Assembly (NCBI RefSeq): GCF_900156825.1
Contig: NZ_FTOV01000013.1
Location: 1-64,000 of the forward strand
Source: Chryseobacterium gambrini
GTDB lineage: Bacteria; Bacteroidota; Bacteroidia; Flavobacteriales; Weeksellaceae
Length of the DNA stretch: 64,000 nt
Direction of reading: 5' to 3'
The notes below the pieces were generated by a model. The model was not told where the DNA came from. It saw only the letters and a list, made by a program, of their open reading frames with translations, and did no database searches. The position numbers and the translations under genes are program-made. Positions 41,574-50,429 of this stretch are shown here, piece by piece (position 1 is the stretch's first letter; each line of letters begins with the position of its first letter).

Positions 41574-42944
41574 ATGATAAATAAACTTAAGATCACTTTT
41601 CTTTTTGGAATTTTCATCATGTTGTTTGGTGCAAATATGATGAACGCTCAGTTAAAACAGGGAGATTTAGTGGACGGAATTGCTGCTGTTATCGGTGATG
41701 AAATTGTATTGGAATCTGACGTTAACGAGCAGATGAATTATGCAAAACAGCAGGGAGCTTCCAATATAGATAAGTGTGAGTTTTTGGAAAACTTACTGAA
41801 TAATAAGCTTTTGGTATACGAAGCGAAAAAAGATACCCTGATTGATAACCGTTCTGCGGCAATTAAAGAACAGGCGAATGCAAAATATCAGCAGTTGCTT
41901 TCTCAGTTTCCTGATGAAAAAGCAATGTTGGCTGCCTACAAGTTCAGAAACGGGTATGAAATGAAAAATGCGATCGAGAAAATCGATACAGACCAATATT
42001 ACGGACAGGCTAAAATTCAGAGAATTACAGACAAAGCGGACGTAACGCCAAACGAGGTAACGGATTTTTATAATCTCTATAAAAGTCAGCTTCCCGAGAT
42101 CAAAGATGAGGTTTCATTATCTCAGATCATGATGTATCCTAAGCTTACTGAGGCTCATAAAGATGAACTCATCAATAAGCTGAAAAAGATCAAAAAAGAT
42201 ATCGAAGGAGGAGAATCTTTCGAAAGTCAGGCAAGGATTTTCTCCGAAGATAAAGGAACTGCGTCCAACGGAGGTTTGATGAAAAACATTTCCAAAGGAC
42301 AGATGGTAAAACCTTTCGAAGCAGCCGCTTTAAATCTTCAGGAAGGAGAAATTTCAGAACCTGTAGAATCGGAATTCGGATATCACCTTATCCAGCTTGT
42401 TAAAAAATCAGGAAAAATCTACGAAGCGAGACACATCCTTTTAATGGCTGTTCCTACAGATGAAGAAATTAAAACAGCGAAAGCGAAACTGGACAGCATC
42501 AGAGGTTTAATCCTTAACGGAAAAATGACTTTCAAGGATGCTACTTTCAGATTCTCAGATGATAAAAGAACCAAATTCAACGCGGGAGTTATTCCGGGAG
42601 CAGACGGATCCAGCAAAATCGAGAGAGAAACAATTCCGGGAACAATCAGCTACGAATTGGCAGGTTTAAACAAAGGAGATATTACAACCGCTTTTGATGA
42701 TATGGATGAAAGAGAAAGAAAAGTGGTGAAAATCGTAAAAGTGGAAGATGTCATTCCTGCTCACCAGATCAAACTGGAAACAGATTACGACAGAGTAAAG
42801 CAGATGGCGCTGAATAAAAAGCGAAATGAAATGATCGAAAAATTTGTTAATTCAAAACTTCCGACAACATTTATCTCCATCGACGGGCGTTACGATTCAT
42901 GTAATTTTAAAGCCAACTGGAAAAGAGATTCAATTAAAAAATAA
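41574..42944 (+). CDS. SurA-like periplasmic peptidylprolyl isomerase
   Basis: A 456-residue exported chaperone/isomerase. The signal peptide ends near residue 25 (NMMNAQ). A SurA-type N-terminal helical domain (about 30-175, VDGIAAVIGDEIVLESDVNEQ) is followed by two parvulin rotamase domains (about 178-285 and 288-390), with SEPVESEFGYHLIQLVKK and DGSSKIERETIPGT. The C-terminal region (about 390-456) is helical. In Bacteroidota these proteins help fold outer-membrane proteins. It has its own promoter and terminator. Confidence 0.9.
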   Translation: MINKLKITFLFGIFIMLFGANMMNAQLKQGDLVDGIAAVIGDEIVLESDVNEQMNYAKQQGASNIDKCEFLENLLNNKLLVYEAKKDTLIDNRSAAIKEQANAKYQQLLSQFPDEKAMLAAYKFRNGYEMKNAIEKIDTDQYYGQAKIQRITDKADVTPNEVTDFYNLYKSQLPEIKDEVSLSQIMMYPKLTEAHKDELINKLKKIKKDIEGGESFESQARIFSEDKGTASNGGLMKNISKGQMVKPFEAAALNLQEGEISEPVESEFGYHLIQLVKKSGKIYEARHILLMAVPTDEEIKTAKAKLDSIRGLILNGKMTFKDATFRFSDDKRTKFNAGVIPGADGSSKIERETIPGTISYELAGLNKGDITTAFDDMDERERKVVKIVKVEDVIPAHQIKLETDYDRVKQMALNKKRNEMIEKFVNSKLPTTFISIDGRYDSCNFKANWKRDSIKK

Positions 42945-42950
42945 TCATCA

Positions 42951-42978
42951 AAACCTTCAGAACTTCTGAAGGTTTTTT
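42951..42978 (+). terminator. Terminator
   Basis: AAACCTTCAGAA (42951-42962) pairs with TTCTGAAGGTTT (42964-42975), followed by T's. The tip will open to a small loop. Confidence 0.8.
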
Positions 42979-43025
42979 TATGCCCAAAATCTTCTGAAAA
43001 CCGCTATTTTTATTATTTTTACAAG

Positions 43026-44015
43026 ATGAGCAGTTTCATAGATTTTAATTCAGCAAAAAAGCTTCACCAGATGAATTCACAACAAAATAAGATTACACAA
43101 CTCTTTAATATACAGTATCCTATCATTCAGGCAGGCATGATCTGGCATTCCGGATGGAAGCTGGCTTCTGCCGTTTCCAATTGCGGCGGTCTCGGATTAA
43201 TCGGTGCAGGAAGCATGTACCCCGATATTTTAAGGGAAAATATCCAAAAATGTAAACAGGCTACAGACAAACCTTTCGGGGTAAATGTTCCGATGTTGTA
43301 TCCTAATCTGGATGAAGTAATTCAGATTATTCTGGAAGAAGGAGTGAAAATTGTTTTTACTTCTGCCGGAAACCCCAAAACATATACCGAAACTTTGCAG
43401 AAAGAAGGTCTGAAGGTTGCACACGTCGTTTCCTCAACGAAATTTGCCATGAAATGCGAAGAGGCAGGAGTAGATGCCGTAGTTGCGGAAGGATTTGAAG
43501 CAGGAGGTCACAACGGAAGAGACGAAACCACTACATTCTGCCTGATCCCGAATGTAAGAAAACATATTTCCAAACCATTGATTGCTGCCGGAGGAATTGC
43601 TTTAGGCTCCCAGATGAAAGCAGCCATGATTTTAGGCGCAGACGGCGTTCAGATCGGTTCCCGTTTCGCTGCCACTGTAGAAGCAAGTGCCCATGAAAAC
43701 TGGAAAAATAAAATTACAGAACTTCAGGAAGGAGATACCCATCTTACCCTTAAAGAACTGGCGCCTGTAAGAATGGTTAAAAATAAGTTCTTTAACGAGC
43801 TTGAAGAAATCTACAACGTTGGAAGAAACAAAGAGTCTCTAATCGCTTCTTTAGGACGTGCAAGAGCCAAAAAAGGGATGTTCGAAGGTGATATGGAAGA
43901 AGGCGAACTCGAAATCGGGCAGGTTTCTGCGTTAATTGATGAAGTTCTTCCCGTAGAAACTGTTTTTCAGAATTTACTTAAAGAATTTAACGAAATCAAT
44001 ACGCCAAGTTTATAA
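43026..44015 (+). CDS. Nitronate monooxygenase / FabK-like flavoenzyme
   Basis: A 329-residue flavoprotein of the NMO/FabK family. The barrel has YPIIQAGMIWHSGWKLASAVSNCGG at the start, GVNVPML, and EGFEAGGHNGRDETT (catalytic-His segment), with AAGGIALGSQMKAAMILGADGVQIGSRF as the phosphate-binding loop. An in-frame ATG at 43071 (MNSQQNKITQLF) fits the usual N-terminus of the family better, so the true start may be 43071. It either oxidises nitroalkanes or reduces enoyl-ACP. The sequence does not decide. The downstream alpha/beta hydrolase starts 17 bases after its stop and may share the transcript. Confidence 0.88.
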   Translation: MSSFIDFNSAKKLHQMNSQQNKITQLFNIQYPIIQAGMIWHSGWKLASAVSNCGGLGLIGAGSMYPDILRENIQKCKQATDKPFGVNVPMLYPNLDEVIQIILEEGVKIVFTSAGNPKTYTETLQKEGLKVAHVVSSTKFAMKCEEAGVDAVVAEGFEAGGHNGRDETTTFCLIPNVRKHISKPLIAAGGIALGSQMKAAMILGADGVQIGSRFAATVEASAHENWKNKITELQEGDTHLTLKELAPVRMVKNKFFNELEEIYNVGRNKESLIASLGRARAKKGMFEGDMEEGELEIGQVSALIDEVLPVETVFQNLLKEFNEINTPSL

Positions 44016-44032
44016 AATTAATCTGAAAGTTG

Positions 44033-44809
44033 ATGGAAGGAAGGATTGTTAATGTCAACGGAAAAAAACTTTATACAGAATACCGTCATTCGTTTGAAAA
44101 TAAACCAACCATCGTCTTTTTGCACGATTCTTTAGGCTGCACTCAGCTTTGGAGAGATTTTCCTGAGAAACTGGTTTCGCAGACACAATGTAATGTTTTG
44201 GTCTACGATCGTTTAGGCTACGGAAAATCTTTTCCTATGCTTACCTATGAAAGAGAAAATAATTATATGGAGCAGGAAGCCGATCTCCTGAATGATCTGT
44301 TAAAAGAACTGAATATAAATGATATAATCCTTTTCGGACACAGCGACGGCGGAACAATTGCCCTGATTTTCGCCGCCAGATATTCTGAAAAAGTTACTGC
44401 CACTCTGTGTGAAGCCGGACATATTTTCGTAGAAGAGATAACCGTAAATGGTGTAAAAAATGCTTTTGAAGCTTACAAAACCACCAATCTTCCGGAACGT
44501 CTCGCAAAATATCATGGCGATAAAGTTGAAATGATGGTAAAAGCTTGGACGGAAATCTGGTTAAGCGACAGATTCAGAAGCTGGAATATTGAATACCTCC
44601 TGAAAGATATAAATTCGCCATTGTTATTTATTCAGGGAGAAAATGACGAATACGGAACACTGGATCAGGTTGAAAAAACAATTTCTCAGGTAAGCGGAAC
44701 CGCAGAAAAATTCATCATCCCGAACATCGGACATACCCCGCATAAAGAAATCCCAGATGCTGTTCTGCAAAAATCCGCAGAATTTATCAACTCAATTGTA
44801 AAGGCATAA
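44033..44809 (+). CDS. Alpha/beta hydrolase
   Basis: A 258-residue alpha/beta hydrolase. The start at 44033 is used in preference to the in-frame TTG at 44030. The oxyanion region is FLHDSLGCTQLW, the nucleophile elbow is GHSDGG (Ser in the middle), and the C-terminal NIGHTPH supplies the catalytic His. A helical cap covers about residues 120-190. The substrate is unknown. A co-transcribed partner of the NMO/FabK-like enzyme is likely. Confidence 0.88.
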   Translation: MEGRIVNVNGKKLYTEYRHSFENKPTIVFLHDSLGCTQLWRDFPEKLVSQTQCNVLVYDRLGYGKSFPMLTYERENNYMEQEADLLNDLLKELNINDIILFGHSDGGTIALIFAARYSEKVTATLCEAGHIFVEEITVNGVKNAFEAYKTTNLPERLAKYHGDKVEMMVKAWTEIWLSDRFRSWNIEYLLKDINSPLLFIQGENDEYGTLDQVEKTISQVSGTAEKFIIPNIGHTPHKEIPDAVLQKSAEFINSIVKA

Positions 44810-44848
44810 TACTGAAAATAGTTGGTAAAATTTCAGCAGCATTACATT

Positions 44849-44900
44849 CCCCTCCTCTGGAGGGGTGGCGAAAATTCAAAGAATTTTTGACGGGGTGGTC
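44849..44900. repeat. CCCCTCC hairpin repeat
   Basis: CCCCTCC (44849-44855) pairs with GGAGGGG (44859-44865), and AAAATTC (44871-44877) with GAATTTT (44881-44887), then CGGGGTGGTC. The right end provides the first two bases of the minus-strand stop at 44899. Confidence 0.75.
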
Positions 44901-45537
44901 AATAAATGCAAGATAAAAGCCCATCAATTTCCATCTGAATATTCTTTCTCGTAATATCCTCATACTTTTCTTTAAAAATCGGGGTTTTAAAAATATCTTT
45001 CTGCTCCAGAAAATGTTTTAAAACCTTTTTTCTTCCTGGCTTATAAAACAAATCGGGATAGATGGAATATTCCTTCCTGATTTTTTTCGTGTAATCAAAA
45101 TATACTTCAGAATCTTTTCCGAGAATCGAAAGATCGGCATCCAGAAGATAATTGGTATCGCTGTCTTCAGACAAATGATGCGATTTTGTGGCAATAATCT
45201 GCTCCGAAATTTTTTGAATGAAATGAGAGTCTACATTAAGTTTTTTCAGTCTTATCGCAGCAAATTCAGCGCTTTTCTCTTCGTTTGATTTTGATGTAGC
45301 ATCATAGATAATATCATGGTAAAAAACAGAAAATGAGATAACAGGAAAATTTTCAATTTCATCTTTTACAGCATCCAGTTCAGAGAACATATTTTCCAGA
45401 TGCTCAAGATTATGATAATGTCTCCCTTTTTCAGTATATTTCTTTTCAATTTCAGACCACAGATCTCCAATAAGATTTTGATCTTCGGTATATAAAAGAC
45501 TGTTTCGCAGAAATCTTTCTTTCAGGTTCATTTTCAA
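44899..45537 (-). CDS. HD-domain metal-dependent hydrolase
   Basis: A 212-residue HD-superfamily protein with GRHYHNLEHLENM (metal-binding His), the FYHDIIYDA motif (HD pair), and IIATKSHHLSEDSDTNYLLDADLSILGK, the conserved second part of this group of predicted phosphohydrolases. No signal peptide. The stop codon lies at the edge of a dispersed hairpin repeat, so the C-terminal end (LLSCIY) may have been set by the repeat. It is 26 bases after the rhodanese gene and in the same direction. Confidence 0.87.
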   Translation of the reverse strand: MKMNLKERFLRNSLLYTEDQNLIGDLWSEIEKKYTEKGRHYHNLEHLENMFSELDAVKDEIENFPVISFSVFYHDIIYDATSKSNEEKSAEFAAIRLKKLNVDSHFIQKISEQIIATKSHHLSEDSDTNYLLDADLSILGKDSEVYFDYTKKIRKEYSIYPDLFYKPGRKKVLKHFLEQKDIFKTPIFKEKYEDITRKNIQMEIDGLLSCIY

Positions 45538-45563
45538 AAATTTTCAGATAAAAAAAGGAACTT

Positions 45564-45863
45564 TTAAAAAGTTCCCTGATTTGCTTCCAGATTTGCTTTC
45601 AGCTCAGCCCAGCCTCCGCCGTTGTAGCCATCTTTCAAACCTTGAGAGGTAAGGTATTCCAAAGCCTTTCCGCTTCTGTTCCCGCTTCTGCAGAACAAAA
45701 TCACCGGCTTATCAATAGACAGGATTTCTTCTTGTCTGTCTTCCACTTCTCCCAAAGGAATATTTTTAGCACCCTCGATGTTTCCGTCCATTTCCAGTTC
45801 CATAGGTTCACGAACGTCAATTAATGCATAATTTCCTGATTTTATAACTTCTGATAAAGACAT
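45564..45863 (-). CDS. Rhodanese-like sulfurtransferase domain protein
   Basis: A 99-residue single-domain rhodanese: YALIDVREPMELEMDGNIEGAKNIP at the start and the active-site loop ILFCRSGNRSGKA with the catalytic Cys. It transfers sulfane sulfur or acts as a sulfide/phosphate carrier. No signal peptide. It is the first of a two-gene unit with the HD protein. Confidence 0.92.
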   Translation of the reverse strand: MSLSEVIKSGNYALIDVREPMELEMDGNIEGAKNIPLGEVEDRQEEILSIDKPVILFCRSGNRSGKALEYLTSQGLKDGYNGGGWAELKANLEANQGTF

Positions 45864-45963
45864 AATATATTAATATTTAGAATTAAATTATTTGACGGGT
45901 ATATGAAAAATGCCTGTAAAGCAATTCTCTGAATTAAGTTCAAACAAATTTATAAAATAATAT

Positions 45964-45971
45964 TAGTTTTG
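45964..45971 (+). promoter_or_regulatory. -7-like box of queG
   Basis: TAGTTTTG, 12 bases before the ATG at 45984. Very short leader. Confidence 0.45.
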
Positions 45972-45983
45972 CACTATAAAATC

Positions 45984-46928
45984 ATGACTTCAAACGCAGA
46001 AAAATATACACAGCTTATAAAATCCAAGGCAAAAAGTTTTGGATTTCAGAATTGTGGGATCTCAAAAGCAGACTTTCTTGAGGAAGATGCAAAACCACTC
46101 GAAAACTGGCTGAAAAATAACTTTCACGGCGAAATGAAGTACATGGAAAATCATTTTGATAAAAGGCTGGATCCGAGATTATTGGTAGAAGGCTCCAGAT
46201 CTGTAATTTCTCTTTCCTACAATTATTTTCCCGAGGAAAAAATTTCCACTCTCGAAAACTTTAAGATTTCGAAATATGCTTATGCTGAAGATTACCATGA
46301 AGTCATCAAAGATATTCTGCGATCGATGGTTGCAGAACTTCAGGAGGAAATCGGGGAATTCGGATTTCGTGTTTTTGTAGATTCTGCGCCGGTTCTGGAA
46401 AGAAGCTGGGCGAGAAAATCAGGAATCGGATGGGTAGGAAAAAACGCAAATTTAATTACCAGACAAAGCGGCTCATTTTATTTTTTAGCCGAAATTATCT
46501 GCGATCTGGAACTTGTTGCAGATCATCCGGTGACCGATCATTGCGGAACGTGCAGGAAATGTATTGATGCTTGTCCTACCAATGCGATTGTTTCAGAAAA
46601 GCTGATTGACGGAAGCAAATGTATTTCATACGCAACGATAGAGCTGAAAGACTCCATTCCGGATTATTTTCAGGATAAAATGGACGACTGGATGTTTGGC
46701 TGTGATGTTTGTCAGGACGTCTGTCCGTGGAACCGCTTTTCGTTACCTCATCAGCAAACCAAATTCAAACCGAACCAAGCTTTAAAAAACTTTAAAAAAG
46801 GAGAATGGAAGGAGCTCACGCAGGAGCTTTTTTCCGAGATTTTCCGCAAATCTCCTGTTAAAAGAACAAAATTTGCAGGTCTGAAAAGAAATATAGAGTT
46901 TCTGGAAAAATCCTCAGAGAAAAAATAA
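45984..46928 (+). CDS. queG: Epoxyqueuosine reductase
   Basis: A 314-residue QueG that reduces epoxyqueuosine to queuosine in tRNA, using cobalamin and two [4Fe-4S] clusters. The ATG at 45984 is used; the upstream TTG at 45969 falls in the promoter box. The cluster motifs are CGTCRKCIDACPTNAI and CDVCQDVCPWNRF. Also visible are VFVDSAPVLERSWARKSGIGWVGKN (cobalamin/substrate region in pieces) and YNYFPEE. It is monocistronic with a short leader. The gap downstream carries a small antisense-oriented ORF (47095-47175). Confidence 0.95.
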   Translation: MTSNAEKYTQLIKSKAKSFGFQNCGISKADFLEEDAKPLENWLKNNFHGEMKYMENHFDKRLDPRLLVEGSRSVISLSYNYFPEEKISTLENFKISKYAYAEDYHEVIKDILRSMVAELQEEIGEFGFRVFVDSAPVLERSWARKSGIGWVGKNANLITRQSGSFYFLAEIICDLELVADHPVTDHCGTCRKCIDACPTNAIVSEKLIDGSKCISYATIELKDSIPDYFQDKMDDWMFGCDVCQDVCPWNRFSLPHQQTKFKPNQALKNFKKGEWKELTQELFSEIFRKSPVKRTKFAGLKRNIEFLEKSSEKK

Positions 46929-46953
46929 TTACATTTTGGCGGATAAACCCTTA

Positions 46954-46976
46954 TCTGGAATTTTTGAAGTTCCAGA
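46954..46976. terminator. Weak hairpin after queG
   Basis: TCTGGAA (46954-46960) pairs with TTCCAGA (46970-46976). Only a short T run, so its role as terminator is uncertain. Confidence 0.35.
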
Positions 46977-47094
46977 ATAATAAGGTTGAACGCCCATTCC
47001 TTAAATAGATTTTTAAGGAGGGAAAGAGTGGGTAAGAATTTTAAAAAACTTTCAGATCAAAAAACTTTGTTCTGAAAATTAGGCGGCTGAAAAA

Positions 47095-47175
47095 CTAGCG
47101 TTTTTTCTGGATTCTTTTGGGCGCTACTTTTACTCTTACTTTAAATCTTTTGTTGGATTTCATGTTTTTGTGCAT
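47095..47175 (-). CDS. Candidate 26-residue basic peptide
   Basis: A minus-strand open frame of 26 codons starting ATG at 47175, or 22 codons from the internal ATG at 47163. The product starts MHKNMKSNKRFKVRVKVAPK and is very rich in Lys and Arg, with alternating basic and hydrophobic positions. A TTG-N19-TAAATTTA promoter-like pair lies just upstream on the minus strand. Small basic proteins of this size include ribosome-associated proteins, but I recognise no family. Could be chance in AT-rich DNA. Confidence 0.4.
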   Translation of the reverse strand: MHKNMKSNKRFKVRVKVAPKRIQKKR

Positions 47176-47227
47176 ATTTTTGAATATTTGGTACTTAAAT
47201 TTAGCGAAAATTCCGATTGAAACAAAT

Positions 47228-47235
47228 ACTTTTGC
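47228..47235 (+). promoter_or_regulatory. -7 box of the DUF2459 gene
   Basis: TACTTTTG, 38 bases before the ATG at 47274. Confidence 0.4.
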
Positions 47236-47273
47236 GAAAAATTATTAATTAAATTTTATTAACTTTAAAAACC

Positions 47274-47957
47274 ATGAACGTGAAAAAGATGTTACTTCTC
47301 ATTATAAAAGCCATAGGAATTATTGTAGGAATTGTTGTTCTGTATGTCGCCTTAGGCTACTTTTTACCATTCATTGAAGTTTCAGCGAAGGATGACGGAC
47401 AGAAGAAAGAAATTCCTGTTTATATTTATACCAACGGCGTTCATACGGATATTGTAATGCCTGTAAAAAATGATGTACAGGACTGGAGTACAAAAATCCC
47501 GTTCAGCAATACAAAATCCAAAAGTACAGATTACAATTATGTAGGAGTAGGATGGGGAGATAAAGGATTCTATCTCGACACTCCGACGTGGGCGGATCTT
47601 AAATTTTCGACGGCTTTTAAAGCCGCTTTCTGGCTTAGCGAATCGGCAATGCACTGTACTTTCTATAAAACCATGAATAAAGGCGACGACTGTAAAAAAA
47701 TTATGATCAGCAAGGATCAGTATAAAAAACTGGTAGATTTTGTAGATGCTAAATTTGATAAAGACCAAAACGGAAACTACAATCTTGTTCCTACAAATGC
47801 TGTTTACGGTAATGATGATGCGTTCTATGATGCACAGGGAAAATACAGCTTCCTGAATACCTGCAACACCTGGGCAAATGATGCCTTGAAAGCGGCGGAT
47901 CAGAAAGCGGCATTCTGGACACCTTCAGATTACGGAATTTTCTTACATTACAAATAG
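47274..47957 (+). CDS. DUF2459/TIGR02117 family envelope protein
   Basis: A 227-residue membrane or exported protein: one membrane segment (residues 7-30, LLIIKAIGIIVGIVVLYVALGYFL) and a DUF2459-type domain with YIYTNGVHTDIVMPVKN, YNYVGVGWGDKGFYLDTPTW and FWLSESAMHCTFY. The family was named after a location near urease genes in other species but has no proven activity. It is 6 bases upstream of the transpeptidase-like gene and likely co-transcribed. Confidence 0.85.
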   Translation: MNVKKMLLLIIKAIGIIVGIVVLYVALGYFLPFIEVSAKDDGQKKEIPVYIYTNGVHTDIVMPVKNDVQDWSTKIPFSNTKSKSTDYNYVGVGWGDKGFYLDTPTWADLKFSTAFKAAFWLSESAMHCTFYKTMNKGDDCKKIMISKDQYKKLVDFVDAKFDKDQNGNYNLVPTNAVYGNDDAFYDAQGKYSFLNTCNTWANDALKAADQKAAFWTPSDYGIFLHYK

Positions 47958-47963
47958 TTTTCT

Positions 47964-48611
47964 GTGAATTTTTTAAGTTGGATAACGGCATTTCTTTTCC
48001 TGTTATCATGCAAACAGGAAGCGAAAAATACCATCAAGCCACAGATTTCAGAAATCTCAAAGCAGGAAAAGAAACCGGAAATTGATTTAAATAAAACAAA
48101 ATCGAAAGCCGAAGAAGCACTTACATTCTGCAAATCCAATCAGTTCAGTACAGATTTTTGCATTCTGATTGATATGAGTCTGCATTCCGGAGTGAAAAGA
48201 CTGGTTGTGTGGGATTTTAAAACAAACTCTGCTTCAAAAAAATATCTGGTTGGTCACGGTTGCGGAGAAAACCAGTGGAGCAGTGACGAATCTAAAGACC
48301 ATCCGAAATTCAGCAATGAAGACGGAAGTCATCTTTCATCACTCGGCAAATACAAAATTCAGGGGAGAGGTTACAGCGACTGGGGAATTCATGTAAAATA
48401 TCTCATGCACGGTCTGGAAAAAACCAACAGCAATGCGCTGAAAAGATTCATCGTCTTTCATTCCTGGAATCTGATGAGCGATGAAGAAGTCTTCCCTAAA
48501 GGTTCGCCCGAAGGTTGGGGTTGTCCTACCATCTCCAATAATGCGATGAAAGAAATAGATTTGATGCTTCAGAAATCTAAAAAGCCTGTTCTGATGTGGA
48601 TTTATAATTAA
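47964..48611 (+). CDS. Murein L,D-transpeptidase-like lipoprotein (YkuD_2)
   Basis: A 215-residue lipoprotein. A GTG start gives MNFLSWITAFLFLLSC (Cys16). The catalytic domain is of the YkuD_2 type: SLHSGVKRLVVWDF, VFHSWNLMSDEEVFPKGSPEGWGCPTIS, with a His and Cys in the expected HxxxxxxxxxSxGC pattern. The family is related to L,D-transpeptidases that form or cut 3-3 cross-links in peptidoglycan. It starts 6 bases after the DUF2459 gene. Confidence 0.85.
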   Translation: MNFLSWITAFLFLLSCKQEAKNTIKPQISEISKQEKKPEIDLNKTKSKAEEALTFCKSNQFSTDFCILIDMSLHSGVKRLVVWDFKTNSASKKYLVGHGCGENQWSSDESKDHPKFSNEDGSHLSSLGKYKIQGRGYSDWGIHVKYLMHGLEKTNSNALKRFIVFHSWNLMSDEEVFPKGSPEGWGCPTISNNAMKEIDLMLQKSKKPVLMWIYN

Positions 48612-48689
48612 AAAAATTTAGAGCCTATTTAAATATTGCTAAATAAAAGTTTTATAGCTTTTCTTGATTAAAAACTTGTTTAAACTTAA

Positions 48690-48870
48690 TAGCTGTAACC
48701 AGCGCAAAGACGCAAAATATTCTTTAAATACTGTCTTATCTTAAGGCGCAAAGATTTTATCTGCGATAAAATTAAGCATCAATCCTTATTGAAAATCTTT
48801 GATTTTCTTGCGCCTTAAAACATTGTTTAAAATTAAAAAACTTTGCGTTTTCCAATAAGAATATTTTTAT
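48690..48870. repeat. Inverted-repeat element with GCGCAAAG motifs
   Basis: TTAAGGCGCAA (48741-48751) is inverted at 48808-48818 (TTGCGCCTTAA). AGCGCAAAGACGCAAAATATTC and CTTTGCGTTTTCC flank it. This resembles the GCGCAAAG family at 39299 and the AT-rich elements at 9949. The 498-base gap (48612-49109) has no gene. Confidence 0.55.
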
Positions 48871-49109
48871 TTCAAAAAAATTTTAAATTCTAAAATAAAC
48901 TTTGTTAATTTTTAAATTTAACATTAAGAATTTAAGTTAGTTAAACTGATTATAATTAAGGAATCAACACATTGATTTTTATTAAGTTTTTTAAGCTAAA
49001 GAGGCTTAATTTCTTAATGGTAAAAATAAATTATAAATTAAATACAATCTCTTTACAATTAGAAAAATTAGTCTGATTTTTGTAGAGAAAACAGGGTTAA
49101 CAAATCATT

Positions 49110-50408
49110 ATGTCTAAAAAAGAAAAAGTAAATATTTTCTGGTTCAGAAGAGATATCAGACTGGAAGATAATACAGGATTGTTTCATGCATTTGAAGCCG
49201 GTTTAAAAGTAGTTCCGGTTTTTATTTTTGATAAGGAAATTCTTGATAAGCTTGAAGATAAATCAGACAGAAGAGTAGATTATTTTTATCAGGCTCTGGA
49301 AGAAATTCATACCGAGCTTAAAAAACATAAAAGCGGATTAACGGTTTTTCACGATAAGCCTGTTGAAGCTTTCAAAAAATTAATTAAAGATTTTGAAATT
49401 GATACTGTTTTCTGCAACAGGGATTATGAACCACAGGCAATAAAAAGAGACGAAGAAATACAGGATCTGCTGAAAAAAAATGATGTTAATTTTCAGGATT
49501 TTAAAGATCAGGTTATTTTCGAAAAGGATGATGTGGTAAAAAATGACGGTAAACCTTACACCGTTTACACTCCTTATTCAAGAAAATGGAAAGAAAATTT
49601 CAAATCCGTTACCTTCAAAAAAATGGAGGTCGATTTTTCAAAATTTCATCAATATTCGCCTTCCAAATTTTTAACGCTTAAAGATTTAGGCTTTGAAAAA
49701 ACAGATCTGGAATTTAAAAAGCCTTCACTGGAGAAAAAGACTATTGATGATTACGATCAATACAGGGATTTTCCGGCAATGGATCATACAACCCGTTTAG
49801 GAATTGCGCTTCGTTTCGGAACCATTTCCGTAAGACAATGTGTGGAATTTGCAGAGAAACACAATGAAGTCTGGCTGAATGAGCTGATCTGGAGAGAATT
49901 TTTTATGCAGATTTTATATCATTTCCCGAAAGTGGTGAACCAGTCTTTTAAAGAAAAATACGATGGCATTAAGTGGAGAAATGATGAAAAAGAATTTAAA
50001 AAATGGTGTGAAGGAAAAACCGGCTATCCTATTGTAGATGCGGGAATGAGACAGCTTAATGAAACCGGATTTATGCACAACAGGGTAAGAATGGTTGTCG
50101 CGAGTTTCCTTACCAAACATCTTTTAATCGACTGGAGATGGGGAGAAGCGTATTTCGCAGAAAAACTTCTGGACTACGAGTTGTCCTCCAACAACGGAAA
50201 CTGGCAATGGGCTGCAGGATGCGGTTGCGATGCAGCGCCTTATTTCAGGGTTTTCAATCCTTCTGAGCAGACGAAAAAATTTGATAAAGATTTAAAATAC
50301 ATCAAAACATGGCTTTCCGAAAAGGACATCAATGCAGAACCGATCGTGGAGCATACTTTTGCCAGAAAAAGAGCCTTGGAAGTGTACGGAAAAGCGGTGA
50401 AAGAGTAA
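49110..50408 (+). CDS. phr: Deoxyribodipyrimidine photolyase
   Basis: A 432-residue class I CPD photolyase/cryptochrome-like enzyme. The N-terminal antenna domain starts VNIFWFRRDIRLEDN. The FAD domain shows WLNELIWREFFMQILYHFP, GFMHNRVRMVVASFLTKHLLIDWRWGEAYF and SSNNGNWQWAAGCGCDAAPYFRVFNP. The conserved aromatic and NNGNWQW segments support a DNA repair enzyme rather than a plain cryptochrome. It is monocistronic. Confidence 0.95.
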   Translation: MSKKEKVNIFWFRRDIRLEDNTGLFHAFEAGLKVVPVFIFDKEILDKLEDKSDRRVDYFYQALEEIHTELKKHKSGLTVFHDKPVEAFKKLIKDFEIDTVFCNRDYEPQAIKRDEEIQDLLKKNDVNFQDFKDQVIFEKDDVVKNDGKPYTVYTPYSRKWKENFKSVTFKKMEVDFSKFHQYSPSKFLTLKDLGFEKTDLEFKKPSLEKKTIDDYDQYRDFPAMDHTTRLGIALRFGTISVRQCVEFAEKHNEVWLNELIWREFFMQILYHFPKVVNQSFKEKYDGIKWRNDEKEFKKWCEGKTGYPIVDAGMRQLNETGFMHNRVRMVVASFLTKHLLIDWRWGEAYFAEKLLDYELSSNNGNWQWAAGCGCDAAPYFRVFNPSEQTKKFDKDLKYIKTWLSEKDINAEPIVEHTFARKRALEVYGKAVKE

Positions 50409-50429
50409 TACTGAAAGTTTAACTGAGAG

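Noticed and set aside
44030..44035. TTG start three bases upstream of the alpha/beta hydrolase ATG
   Set aside because: The ATG directly follows and gives the same protein less one residue. A TTG start is not needed.
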